DNA of 12,546 bases from NCBI GenBank assembly GCA_000697335.1, contig JNEM01013966.1, positions 1 through 12,546 on the forward strand, written 5' to 3'. Below the pieces are notes generated by a model, which was not told the DNA's origin, ran no database searches, and was given only the letters and a program-made list of their open reading frames with translations. This stretch comes from Conidiobolus incongruus B7586. Its lineage: Eukaryota > Entomophthoromycota > Entomophthoromycetes > Entomophthorales > Conidiobolaceae. This document shows, one piece after another, positions 1 through 7,276 of this stretch (position 1 is its first letter; every line of letters begins with the position of its first letter). The translations under genes and the position numbers were made by a program.

Positions 1-488
1 TTAATATTTTTAATAATTATAACTAAATTAAGTCTTAATTTCATAGCTTATAATTATTAGCGTAATAATGCAAATAATCTTATTATTATAATTTAAATAA
101 TATCTAATAATATCCTCTCAAGAGTAATATTAATATATTAACATAACTATTTTTATTTAAAGAAAATAATTGAAATTATAAATTATTACTATATAAATTA
201 ATATTTATTCAAATTAGATAATCTAATTTATGATTTAGTTTTATTTTGATCAAAATAAGTTACAATAAAATCAAAATATATAAAAATATTATGAACAAAT
301 TGATACGAATATGATGTAATTGAGATTTATATCATTAATTAATCCTTTAAATTTTCAATTATATATCAATTTTAATTTAGAAAATAATTTATCATAATTT
401 TATCAAATAAAATCTATATATTAATATTATAATTGATATTCAATTAAATTATATAGAAAAATAAATAAATTTCAAAAAATATTAATAT
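1..488. other. AT-rich gene-free stretch
   Basis: Extremely AT-rich sequence with stop codons in every frame and no recognisable gene, RNA or repeat. It resembles the other spacers in the window and ends at the TA dinucleotide that flanks the first mariner copy. Confidence 0.7.
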
Positions 489-490
489 TA

Positions 491-515
491 CCATAGAATT
501 AAAGAAATGGGAAAT
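491..515 (+). repeat. 5' terminal inverted repeat of mariner copy 1
   Basis: Starts 'ccatagaattaaagaaatgg'. Against the reverse complement of 1783-1807, 16 of 25 positions agree, and several mismatches are A/G or C/T. It also aligns with both ends of copy 2 around the shared core 'aattaa..aat'. It is preceded by TA at 489-490. Confidence 0.7.
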
Positions 516-682
516 TTCTTAATTTCTGATTTTTCAAACATATTATTAGTTCCAAATAAAAAAATATATACAAAACAAATAGGAAAATAAATAGTTTTAA
601 ATTATATATAAATATATATATATATATAATAACTTTTTTGATTAAAAAAATAATTTTTTAAAATAAGTTGTTTAATTTAATT

Positions 683-1780
683 ATGCTTAAACCAAATAAT
701 AACCATTAAAAGTTTTTTATTTTAGTATTAGTAAAACTTAACTATAAACCCTTTAAAATCATTTAAAATTTACAAGTAACTTTTAATAATAAAATATTAT
801 CTAAATTAACAATTTATTGCTAGGTAAATTACTTTAAAACTAAGAGAGAAATTACCTAAAACCTGTTAAAATTTAAAAAACTAATTTTAACTATTACTTT
901 TTTAATTGTTAATAAAGTAAAAAAATATAATAAAAAGTACTTTTTTATTTTAGTTAAAGAATTATTAAAACACTTTAATATTAGTTACATAAGTATTTTA
1001 TATATATTAAAGTTTAAATTAAAATTAATTAATAAAAATATAAAATAGGTACTTTATAATTTAACTAAAATTTAAAAAAAAGTTAGAGTAGCTATTATTA
1101 AACAAAACTTACTAAGGTATAACTAAAAATTAAAGCTTTTATAATAAATTATTATAATTAATAAATCTCAATTTTTTTTGTATAAGCTTTTATTAAAACA
1201 TAAATCAAAGTGTTAAATTAAGTTAAATTAACCCCCTCTATAAATTCCTTTAAATAAATATTTTTTTAATAAGTAAATGTTAATTACTATAATAAATTAT
1301 AATAGCATATGCTATTTTTATTTAGTTTTAAAAAGAAAATTAATTAATAATAAACTTTATATTTCTTTTTTAAATAAAACTATTTTTAATTAGTATTCTT
1401 AATATAATCTAAAAAAACCTATTATTTTACATAATAATTATAAAATATATAAATTTAAAGTTATAAAAAACTTTTTAATTAAAAATAACTGGAAAAAACT
1501 ACTACATCTAATATATTCTTTAGATTATAACTTATATAACTATAATTGTTTTAAGTAATTAAAAAACTAGCTTACAAAAAAGAAAATTTTTATAAGAAAA
1601 TTTAATTAGTTTATAAAACATCAAATTTCAGTCTATAATAAAAAAACTATTTTATAAGAATTAGATTTTTGCTAAAAGTATAGCAAAAAGTTATTAGAAA
1701 TAAAAGAAATTATTAATTTTATACTATATATTTATTTTTACTTTTTATATATTAAAATGTTTATTTTTTTTCAATTATAA
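683..1780 (+). pseudogene. Mariner transposase pseudogene, copy 1
   Basis: One reading frame from the ATG at 683 to the TAA at 1778-1780 (365 codons) can be followed without a net frameshift, but about twenty internal stops break it. Mariner hallmarks are still readable. There is an N-terminal helix-turn-helix region. A 'YNLTK..KKVRVAI' stretch corresponds to the family motif (W)VPHxLT..QK..RV. 'ILHNN' at codons 248-252 stands for the family HDN. 'LLHLIYSLDYNLYNY' stands for LPHPPYSPDLAPSDY, and the remainder resembles the C-terminal mariner region. The three expected catalytic aspartates fall at codons 160, 251 and 286, and all three read N (AAT or AAC). The last two are separated by 34 residues, as in DD34D mariners. 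P-to-L, D-to-N and Q-to-stop replacements dominate. No function is expected. Confidence 0.85.
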
Positions 1781-1782
1781 AA

Positions 1783-1807
1783 AATTCCTATTATTTAAAT
1801 TACAAAG
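1783..1807 (-). repeat. 3' terminal inverted repeat of mariner copy 1
   Basis: Read on the - strand it begins 'ctttgtaatttaaataatag', matching the left end of the same element at 16 of 25 positions. It is followed by TA at 1808-1809, and the pseudogene stops just upstream. Confidence 0.65.
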
Positions 1808-1809
1808 TA

Positions 1810-2772
1810 ATATTTTAATTATTTAAATGAATTTATAATAATTCTCATTAAAAAATGATAATATATTAAATAACTTTTTGATTTAAAATATAATAATTTA
1901 TATTTAATATCAAATTAAAGATTAATTTAATATATTCAAAATTAATATATTGTATTAAATCAATATCAATACTATATATGATAGGTAAGGAAGAAATAAT
2001 TTATGATTTTTAACTATATATATATATTAGTAAATAAATTTAAAGATTTTATTTCAAAATTCTTGAATTTATAAAAGATTCTTGGAAAATAAATAACTGA
2101 AATTTTTCAATATTATTGTCACCAAAGGAAAATATAATTATCATTGTATTTTTATAAATAACAATAGAAATCATGTGAAATTAATACCATTAATGTAGTG
2201 TTGTCATTTTTTGAAAATTAAGCAATATTTGAATATAATTAATCAAGTCAATATATAGAAATTAAATATATTCTGTTTGAATTAAAGTGGTTTTACAAAT
2301 TGATAACCACTATTATTGGTCAATATAATTTATTTAAATAATCCAGAATTTATCAAAATTTTTATTTATTGTATTTAAATAGTAAATTAAAAAATTTATT
2401 TCAATATTTATTTTTAAATCACAAATTAACAAATTAAAAATCTTAAAATTTGAAAATATTGAATTGAATGGATATTAATAAAAAAATTTATGAAAAATGT
2501 TATAATTAAATGAAAATTATTAATATTGAAATATATGAAATATAGTTAAATTAATATACAGAAATGATATTTTGTATTTGTAAAATAAGAACTTAATTAT
2601 ATTATATTATATTAAACTAATAATTTATAGTTTAATTTGGATATATAATTTTAATATTATATTTATTTCAAATATAGTTTATAATTTACAAAAAATTGTA
2701 TATATTAAAATAATATAGTTAAATAAAAAAAATTATAAAATATATTGATAATATAAGTATAAAATATAATAT
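1810..2772. other. AT-rich spacer between the two mariner copies
   Basis: About 960 bp of AT-rich sequence with no long frame. It holds a short TA run near 2013-2026. I found no similarity to the flanks of either transposon that would indicate a larger duplicated unit, and no host gene. Confidence 0.65.
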
Positions 2773-2774
2773 TA

Positions 2775-2800
2775 GTATGGAAATTAAAAAATAACAAATT
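2775..2800 (+). repeat. 5' terminal inverted repeat of mariner copy 2
   Basis: Begins 'gtatggaaattaaaaaataa'. It pairs with the reverse complement of 4061-4086 at 18 of 26 positions, including an unbroken run of 8 ('gaaattaa'). It follows TA at 2773-2774. Confidence 0.75.
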
Positions 2801-2843
2801 CTTTAATTTCTGATCTTTCAAACATATTATATATTTTGAAAAA

Positions 2844-2867
2844 TTATATATATATATATAATATATA
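2844..2867. repeat. TA-rich simple repeat in the 5' leader of mariner copy 2
   Basis: An alternating TA run between the left inverted repeat and the transposase start. Copy 1 has a comparable run at about 612-628. Both may be old leader sequence that mutated to pure TA or expanded by slippage. Confidence 0.6.
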
Positions 2868-2962
2868 AGAAAATAAATATTTTCAAACTATATATATATT
2901 CAATTTTAATTATTTTTTTTATTAAAATATTTTAATTTTAAAATTTACATTTAAATTTAATT

Positions 2963-4047
2963 ATGTTTAAATTAGATTGTGATTATCAAAAGGTTTTTAT
3001 TTTTGTATCTTTAAAATTTAATTATAAACCTTTTAAAATCATTTAAAATTTGTAAACAGTTTATAAAAATGGTGTTTTATCTAAAACTACCATATATCAC
3101 TAGATTTGTGATTTTAAAGCTAGAAGGGACATTATTTAAAATTTATTAAAATCTAAAAGATTAATTTCTATTGTTATTTTTTTACTTACTAATAAAGTAA
3201 AAAAATATATTAAGAAATACCTTTTTATTTCTGTTAAAGAATTATTAAAGTAATTTAATATTAATTATACAAGCATATTATATTTACTTAAGTTTAAACT
3301 TAGATTAATTAATAAAAATATAAAATAGATACCTTATAATTTAACAAAAGCTTAAAAAAAACTAGAGTAATTATAGTTAAATTAAACTTATTAAGATATA
3401 ACCAAAAATAAAAGTTTTTACAATAAATACTTATAATTAATGAATTTTAGATTTTTTTTATATTATCCTTTATTTAAAAATAAAAAAAGATGTTGAGTTA
3501 AGTTAAATTAATCCACTTTATAAATTTTAATGAATAAGCACTTTAAATATAAATAAATGTTAATTGTTATAATAAATTATAATAGTATATAGTTTTTTAT
3601 TTAATACCTCAAGGAAAATTAATTAATAGTAAGTTATATATTACTTTTTTAAATAAAACAATTTCTAAATAATATTCTTAATATAAATTAAAAACACTTA
3701 TTATTTTGCATAATAATTGTAAAATACATAAAGTTAAAGTTATAAAAGATTTTTTATATAAAAAAAATTAGAGGGAGTTACTACATCTAGTATATTCACT
3801 TGATTATAACCTATGTAATTATAATTGTTTTAGACAATTAAAAAAACAGCTTGCAGGAAAAAAAATTCCTACAAACAAATTAAATTGGTTTATGAAATAT
3901 TAAATTTCAGTCTTTAATAAAAAGAACTGTTTTTTAAGTATTAGAAGCTTACTAAAGGTATAAAAAAAGTTATTAATAATAAAAGAGGCTATTAACTTTA
4001 TATTATTCATTAATTTTTATATATTATTTATTAATTTATTTATTTAA
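2963..4047 (+). pseudogene. Mariner transposase pseudogene, copy 2
   Basis: The ATG at 2963 aligns with that at 683 in copy 1, and the frame ends at TAA 4045-4047. The N-terminal half reads well against mariner: 'NYKPFKII*NL', 'VLSKTTIYH*ICDFKARR', 'SKRLISIV' (family RSGRPxxxxT region) and 'PYNLTKA*KKTRVIIVKLN'. After a net one-base shift, placed roughly between 3480 and 3620, the C-terminal half continues with 'LIILHNNCKIHKVKVIKDFL', 'LVYSLDYNLCNYNCFRQLKK' and 'LAGKKIPT'. The aspartates of HDN and of the later P(S/C)DY motif are again N, and the first catalytic aspartate is probably N as well. Many internal stops, several of them at places where copy 1 keeps Q or W, confirm a pseudogene. Slightly better preserved than copy 1. 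Confidence 0.87.
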
Positions 4048-4060
4048 TTTTAATTTTAAA

Positions 4061-4086
4061 ATTGTGCCATTACTTAATTTCTACAC
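4061..4086 (-). repeat. 3' terminal inverted repeat of mariner copy 2
   Basis: On the - strand it reads 'gtgtagaaattaagtaatgg'. This is the most GC-containing of the four ends and so probably the closest to the ancestral repeat. It is followed by TA at 4087-4088. Confidence 0.75.
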
Positions 4087-4088
4087 TA

Positions 4089-5529
4089 ATAGTCAATATT
4101 AAGGTATTATATTTATATAATTTAAATATTAAAGAAATAGCATATATATATATATATGTTGAGAAATTCATACTTTTATATCAATTATATATATATTATT
4201 ATAAAATTTTTATCATTTAGTTATTTTTCAAATTGCTATAAATATGTAAATTTATTATAATATTATATTCCAATAAAATAATTAATCAATGGGTGATTGA
4301 ATTTAATTTATATAACTAGGTGATATAAACCTATATCTTTTATTATTATTTGTTATGAATATTACTATATTTTATTTGATATATTAATTTATTCCAGAAA
4401 ATAAATTATTTTTCAATTTTTTCAGACAATTAAATTAATATATAAAATGACAAAAATTAAACCAATAAAAAATATTCAACAGAAGTCAAATAACAAATAT
4501 ATTTTAATTTCAATTATAGAGTTACCAAAATATATTTTGAATTACGATGAATATTTCAAATTTAAATAATAATTAACATAAAAAATTTTAGCCATACTCA
4601 AATAAGGAATTTTCTAATTATATTACAATGGTTAAATTGAATAGACTAATATATCAATTATTTGGAACTACTAATCTTGAAATATATCAACATTACTTCC
4701 AATTTTCAAATATATTGATCAAAAATGGACTTTGAAAATTTGTGCAAATACTTTTGTACCAACCCAATAATAATTTTAAATTTTGAATTACAATGGCGAT
4801 TATATTTAGAACAATTGCTTTAATAAATAGCACTAGATTACCTTTTAAATTATTGACAGATTGAAATATATATATAGTAGTTTATTCAATGAAAATATGC
4901 GAAAATAATGTAATTTTTATTTGATATTATTAAATAACATCGTAAAAAATATCTCATTGATCGAAAATAAATCAAATTTTATGGTTACAATATTCTATAT
5001 TATAATGTTCATACTGAGTAATTATTTTACAATATTGCATCAACAAATATCCAAGTTTAATAGATTTTATCTAATTAATTTCAAATCGGTTTCATCTGGG
5101 CAATAAAATTATGATATATTTTAATATGAATCATTGTTGCTTTGTATAATGTAAATAATTATTTAATCATTGAGTTGATAGAGACTGTATTTTTACCGTT
5201 TAAATATACATCAATAAAAATAAAATAAAAATTACAATATAAAATTAACTATAAAAATAATTACCAATATAATAATAGAAGGAAGTATTAATTTTCATAT
5301 TATTAATTAAAAATTTTAACAATATATTATTCAGTGATATATAATATTTGATAAAGGTTAAACCTGAAATTTAAACAATCACAAAAATATGAGCGTGTTT
5401 GAATGCAATGGTGTAGTTATAAATGATTTTAAATGAGTTATGCTATATTGGATTAAAATATTTAGCAGAGTTATATGTATAGATCATATACTTGAATTTT
5501 AACTTTCAAAGTTGATATTGGGCAAAAAA
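4089..5529. other. AT-rich gene-free stretch upstream of the eS31 gene
   Basis: No gene is supported here. A TA run lies at 4142-4157. The only open frame of note (4921-5106, 61 codons) starts on TTG and encodes an I/F/N/Y-rich peptide, as expected from AT-rich noncoding DNA. I saw no tRNA, no snoRNA boxes and no third mariner copy. Confidence 0.65.
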
Positions 5530-5566
5530 TCGGAGAAATTTGAAATTACCGTCCGAGTATTTTCGG
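5530..5566. promoter_or_regulatory. Cluster of CGG/CCG-containing motifs upstream of the eS31 gene
   Basis: Within about 37 bp there are 'tcggag', 'accgtccgag' and 'tttcgg', in a region where CpG is otherwise almost absent. The last two form a small CCGA...TCGG inverted repeat. The cluster lies roughly 100 bp before the pyrimidine-rich leader, where an upstream activating site of a ribosomal-protein gene could sit. Sequence and position are seen; the regulatory role is inferred. Confidence 0.3.
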
Positions 5567-5650
5567 TTAGATGAAATTAAAAAAATAAAATTGTGGGATT
5601 ATAAATTTTTGATTTGAACTAATTCTAATAGATTTCAGCCAACTCCAGGT

Positions 5651-5672
5651 TTCATCCTTTTCTTTTCTGCCT
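5651..5672 (+). promoter_or_regulatory. Pyrimidine-rich tract, probable transcription start region of the eS31 gene
   Basis: 'ttcatccttttcttttctgc' is the start of an almost pure C/T run about 100 bp upstream of the coding ATG and just before the probable leader intron. Pyrimidine tracts of this kind commonly surround the start of ribosomal-protein transcripts. The exact start site cannot be read from sequence alone. Confidence 0.45.
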
Positions 5673-5685
5673 AATATTTACTAAG

Positions 5686-5761
5686 GTACAAATCAATTCA
5701 ATAACATTGAACATTATTTCAATACTATTATTGGGATCATTTTATTAATATTTTGTTCCAG
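5686..5761 (+). other. Probable 5'UTR intron of the eS31 gene
   Basis: A GTACAA donor follows 'ctaag' at 5686, and a 'ttttgttccag' acceptor ends directly at the base before the ATG at 5762, giving 76 nt. Its length fits the other introns in this window. No other coding exon is needed, since the protein starting at 5762 has exactly the family length. NOT1 seems to have a similar leader intron with a GTAC donor. Confidence 0.55.
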
Positions 5762-6362
5762 ATGCAGATCTTCTTCAAGACCTTAACCGGTAGAACTCTC
5801 GCCCAAGAAGTCGAGCCCACCACTTACATTCACGATGCTAAGGCTCAAATCGAAGCCGCTGAAGGTATCCCTGCCGATCAACAAATCATGATCGTTGCCG
5901 GTCAAGAGTTAGAAGACTCTTGCACCTTCGCCGATTACAGCATCGAAGACGAAGCTGTTGTTAACTTCGTCGTCGATCTCTGTGGTGGTGGTAAGAAGAG
6001 AAAGAAGAAGAAGTAAGTTTTACTTTTTCACTTTTGACGACTCTCACCATGCCACATATAATTTGATGCTAATCTTTTTCTTTTTTTAGCTACACCACCC
6101 CCAAGAAGATCAAGCACAAGCACAAGAAGGTCAAGTTGGCCGTTCTCAAGTACTACAAGGTCGATGACAACGGTAAGATCACCCGTCTCAGACGTGAATG
6201 CCCCAACTCCACCTGTGGTGCTGGTAAGTGAATTCGGAATTATTTTATCGTATTCAAATTGATCAAAAATTTTTAGGTGTCTTCATGGCCTGGCACACCG
6301 ACCGTCAATACTGTGGTCGTTGTGGTTTGACCTATTTGTTGAACAAGGAAGAATCTGCTTAA
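5762..6362 (+). CDS. RPS27A: Ubiquitin-like/ribosomal protein eS31 (RPS27A) fusion with a divergent ubiquitin moiety
   Basis: Coding exons 5762-6012, 6090-6223 and 6277-6362 give 156 residues, the same length as human RPS27A, with no gaps. Residues 1-76 are ubiquitin-like, opening [10 protein letters not shown]. The second part, from about residue 77, is the small-subunit ribosomal protein eS31: a basic linker KKRKKKNYTTPKK and a C121-x4-C126-x14-C141-x2-C144 zinc site ending in NKEESA. The family is made as a fusion; the ubiquitin part is normally cut off after G76 and the rest joins the 40S head. Here the cleavage site reads L73-C74-G75-G76/G77. L8, I44 and V70 of the hydrophobic patch remain, as do K6 and K27. 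K11 is R, K29 Q, K33 A, K48 Q, K63 D, R42 I, R72 D and R74 C. I infer that this moiety serves as a folding or assembly tag rather than as conjugating ubiquitin. The start is the ATG right after an acceptor-like AG. Codons are C-ending and GC-rich, as in highly expressed genes, unlike the neighbours. Confidence 0.96.
6013..6089 (+). other. Intron 1 of the eS31 coding sequence
   Basis: A 77-nt GTAAGT...TTTTTTTAG intron at the junction of the ubiquitin-like and ribosomal parts. Joining 6012 to 6090 turns 'aa' plus 'c' into N84 and restores KKKNYTTPKK. Without splicing, the frame ends at the TAA overlapping the donor. 'tgctaat' near 6066 may be the branch site. Confidence 0.92.
6224..6276 (+). 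other. Intron 2 of the eS31 coding sequence
   Basis: A 53-nt GTAAGT...TTTTTAG intron splitting the codon for G129 (g|gt). Splicing restores CGAGVFMAWH, the conserved stretch between the two cysteine pairs of the zinc site. Confidence 0.93.
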
Positions 6363-6395
6363 GCGAATATTCCAGTTTCAATGCATTTAGATTTG

Positions 6396-6401
6396 AATAA
6401 A
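6396..6401 (+). terminator. Poly(A) signal of the eS31 gene
   Basis: AATAAA lies 34 nt after the TAA at 6360-6362 and is followed by T-rich sequence. Spacing and sequence fit a canonical polyadenylation signal. Confidence 0.6.
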
Positions 6402-6798
6402 ATCTTATCTATGTAACATTATCAAAAATAGATTTTTTTTAAATCATTTTTTTCAGGTTATTTTTCGTTTCTCTATTTTCTTTTTTTTTATTTTCATTTT
6501 CACCTTTTATCCTTTTCATTTCCTTTATCCATATTTATCTACAATGTTGAATACATTGATTTTTCTATAAATTATTTTGTCATATATCGGATATTACTAT
6601 ATTTCATTTAGAACTATTAATATTCAGATATATTACTTATATTCTTATTATGCTTAAAGTATGTTTTGTTTTAATAAAACCTTTAATTGGAACTTAATTT
6701 CATTTATTAAACCACAATTAAATTTTTTAAATCAATCATCATTTAAACCAATTCAGTTAGTCACAATATCTTTTTTCAAATTTTTGTATTCAATTACT
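6402..6798 (+). promoter_or_regulatory. Spacer with a long pyrimidine tract, probable ENY2 promoter and leader
   Basis: The region between the eS31 poly(A) signal and the ENY2 start holds a strongly T/C-rich stretch from about 6445 to 6540 and no independent gene. An ATG at 6661 opens in frame with ENY2 and would add 46 residues. That segment is rich in F, N, I and L and resembles no part of the ENY2 family, so I treat it as leader. Confidence 0.4.
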
Positions 6799-7276
6799 AT
6801 GAGTGAAATCAATCAATCCTTGAATAGTCAATTTAATTCTATTAAAAGAAATATTGAAGTTAGGTTATTAGAATCAGGCGATAAATATAAGTAATAATAT
6901 TACAATACTATATGTATTAATATCATTAATATATAAAATAGATTAAAACATATTGTCAAAGCTAAATTACAAGAGTGTGGTTGGTGGGAAGAGATGACGA
7001 CTATTGCAAGAGGTAATATATTATTATTATTTATAATTAATTGATATATCTTAATTATCAATGATAAAATAGAAAAAGTTAAACTAGAAGGCGATATAAA
7101 TACAAATCCACAAATATTAACAGAGCAACTATTATCAACAAGTTTAGGTATTATTATTAAATTTATTAGATGATTAATCATTGTTTATTTTAATTGATTT
7201 AGAAAATTTATCAGACAATGTTAAAGTTGAATTGTTAGAAAAGATAAGAGATTGTATTAATACTAATTTAAAATAA
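6799..7276 (+). CDS. SUS1: ENY2/Sus1, shared subunit of the SAGA deubiquitinase module and TREX-2
   Basis: Four small exons (6799-6890, 6942-7012, 7073-7147, 7203-7276) join into 103 residues; the human ENY2 protein has about 101. Family landmarks in order: an N-terminal helix ending LLESGDKYKLK (residues 23-33; compare LIETGERERLK in animals), then VKAKLQECGWWEEM (about 36-49; compare LRAKLIECGW), a middle helix ILTEQLLSTSLENLSDNVK, and a C-terminal VELLEKIRDCINTNLK. ENY2/Sus1 is an all-helical protein that wraps partner helices. In yeast it sits in the SAGA H2B-deubiquitinating module with Sgf11, Ubp8 and Sgf73, and in TREX-2 with Sac3, linking transcription to mRNA export in the nucleus. 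The start at 6799 was chosen for family length and N-terminal fit; an in-frame ATG at 6661 is possible but less likely. Codons are strongly AT-ending, suggesting modest expression. Identity rests on motif recognition after manual splicing. Confidence 0.88.
6891..6941 (+). other. ENY2 intron 1
   Basis: A 51-nt GTAATA...AAAATAG intron splitting the codon for K31 (aa|a). Removing it joins ESGDKYK to LKHIVKAKLQECGW. Yeast SUS1 is also known for containing introns. Confidence 0.85.
7013..7072 (+). other. ENY2 intron 2
   Basis: A 60-nt GTAATA...AAAATAG intron splitting a GAA codon (g|aa). Splicing joins TTIAR to EKVKLEGD and keeps the family spacing. Confidence 0.82.
7148..7202 (+). other. ENY2 intron 3
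   Basis: A 55-nt GTATTA...TGATTTAG intron, again splitting a GAA codon (g|aa), so introns 2 and 3 share phase 1. Splicing joins LLSTSL to ENLSDNVKVELL, the junction leading into the C-terminal helix. Confidence 0.82.

Larger units (their letters stand above)
491..1807 (+). mobile_element. Decayed mariner-type DNA transposon, copy 1
   Basis: A complete-length but dead Tc1/mariner superfamily element of 1317 bp, the usual mariner size. It has imperfect terminal inverted repeats of about 25 bp, lies directly between TA dinucleotides (489-490 and 1808-1809, the target site mariner duplicates), and carries one decayed transposase gene reading left to right. The second copy at 2775-4086 has the same length to within 5 bp, the same layout and a matching 5' block near 518-543 ('tttctgat.tttcaaacat'). 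The flanks of the two copies do not match, so they look like separate insertions rather than a segmental duplication. The whole element is strongly depleted of G and C. Element class comes from the protein motifs listed under the transposase; boundaries come from the TIR and TA alignment by eye. Confidence 0.85.
2775..4086 (+). mobile_element. Decayed mariner-type DNA transposon, copy 2
   Basis: The second copy of the same family, 1312 bp, in the same orientation as copy 1 and starting 967 bp after its end. It is flanked by TA (2773-2774 and 4087-4088) and bounded by inverted repeats that agree at 18 of 26 positions, with about half of the mismatches being A/G. It is less degraded than copy 1: several codons that are stops or AT-only in copy 1 keep C or G here (CAG against TAG, CAA against TAA, TGT against TAT). 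The reverse also occurs (TAG here against TGG in copy 1), so each copy decayed independently from a more GC-containing ancestor. Confidence 0.87.

Noticed and set aside
491-4086. Ciliate-type genetic code (TAA/TAG as Gln) to explain the many in-frame stops in the transposases
   Set aside because: NOT1 uses CAA/CAG for Gln and has no internal TAA/TAG over about 1430 codons, the eS31 and ENY2 genes end on TAA at the family length, and several transposase stops align with Trp (TGG in the other copy), which code reassignment would not explain.
491-4086. The 1.3-kb direct repeats as the two LTRs of a retroelement or as a segmental duplication
   Set aside because: Each unit contains a full transposase with mariner motifs, its own inverted termini and TA flanks; the 967-bp spacer carries no retroelement genes, and the outer flanks do not match.
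4921-5106. 61-codon open frame
   Set aside because: It starts on TTG, its composition is typical of AT-rich noncoding DNA, and it matches no family I recognise.
5753-5761. Three-residue N-terminal extension of the eS31 fusion from an upstream TTG
   Set aside because: Ubiquitin-family proteins begin at MQIF. The ATG at 5762 gives exactly the family length, and the preceding bases look like an intron acceptor.
6900-7181. 93-codon open frame on the - strand
   Set aside because: It lies antisense to ENY2 exons and introns and is rich in I, L and N, as expected from the complement of AT-rich sequence.
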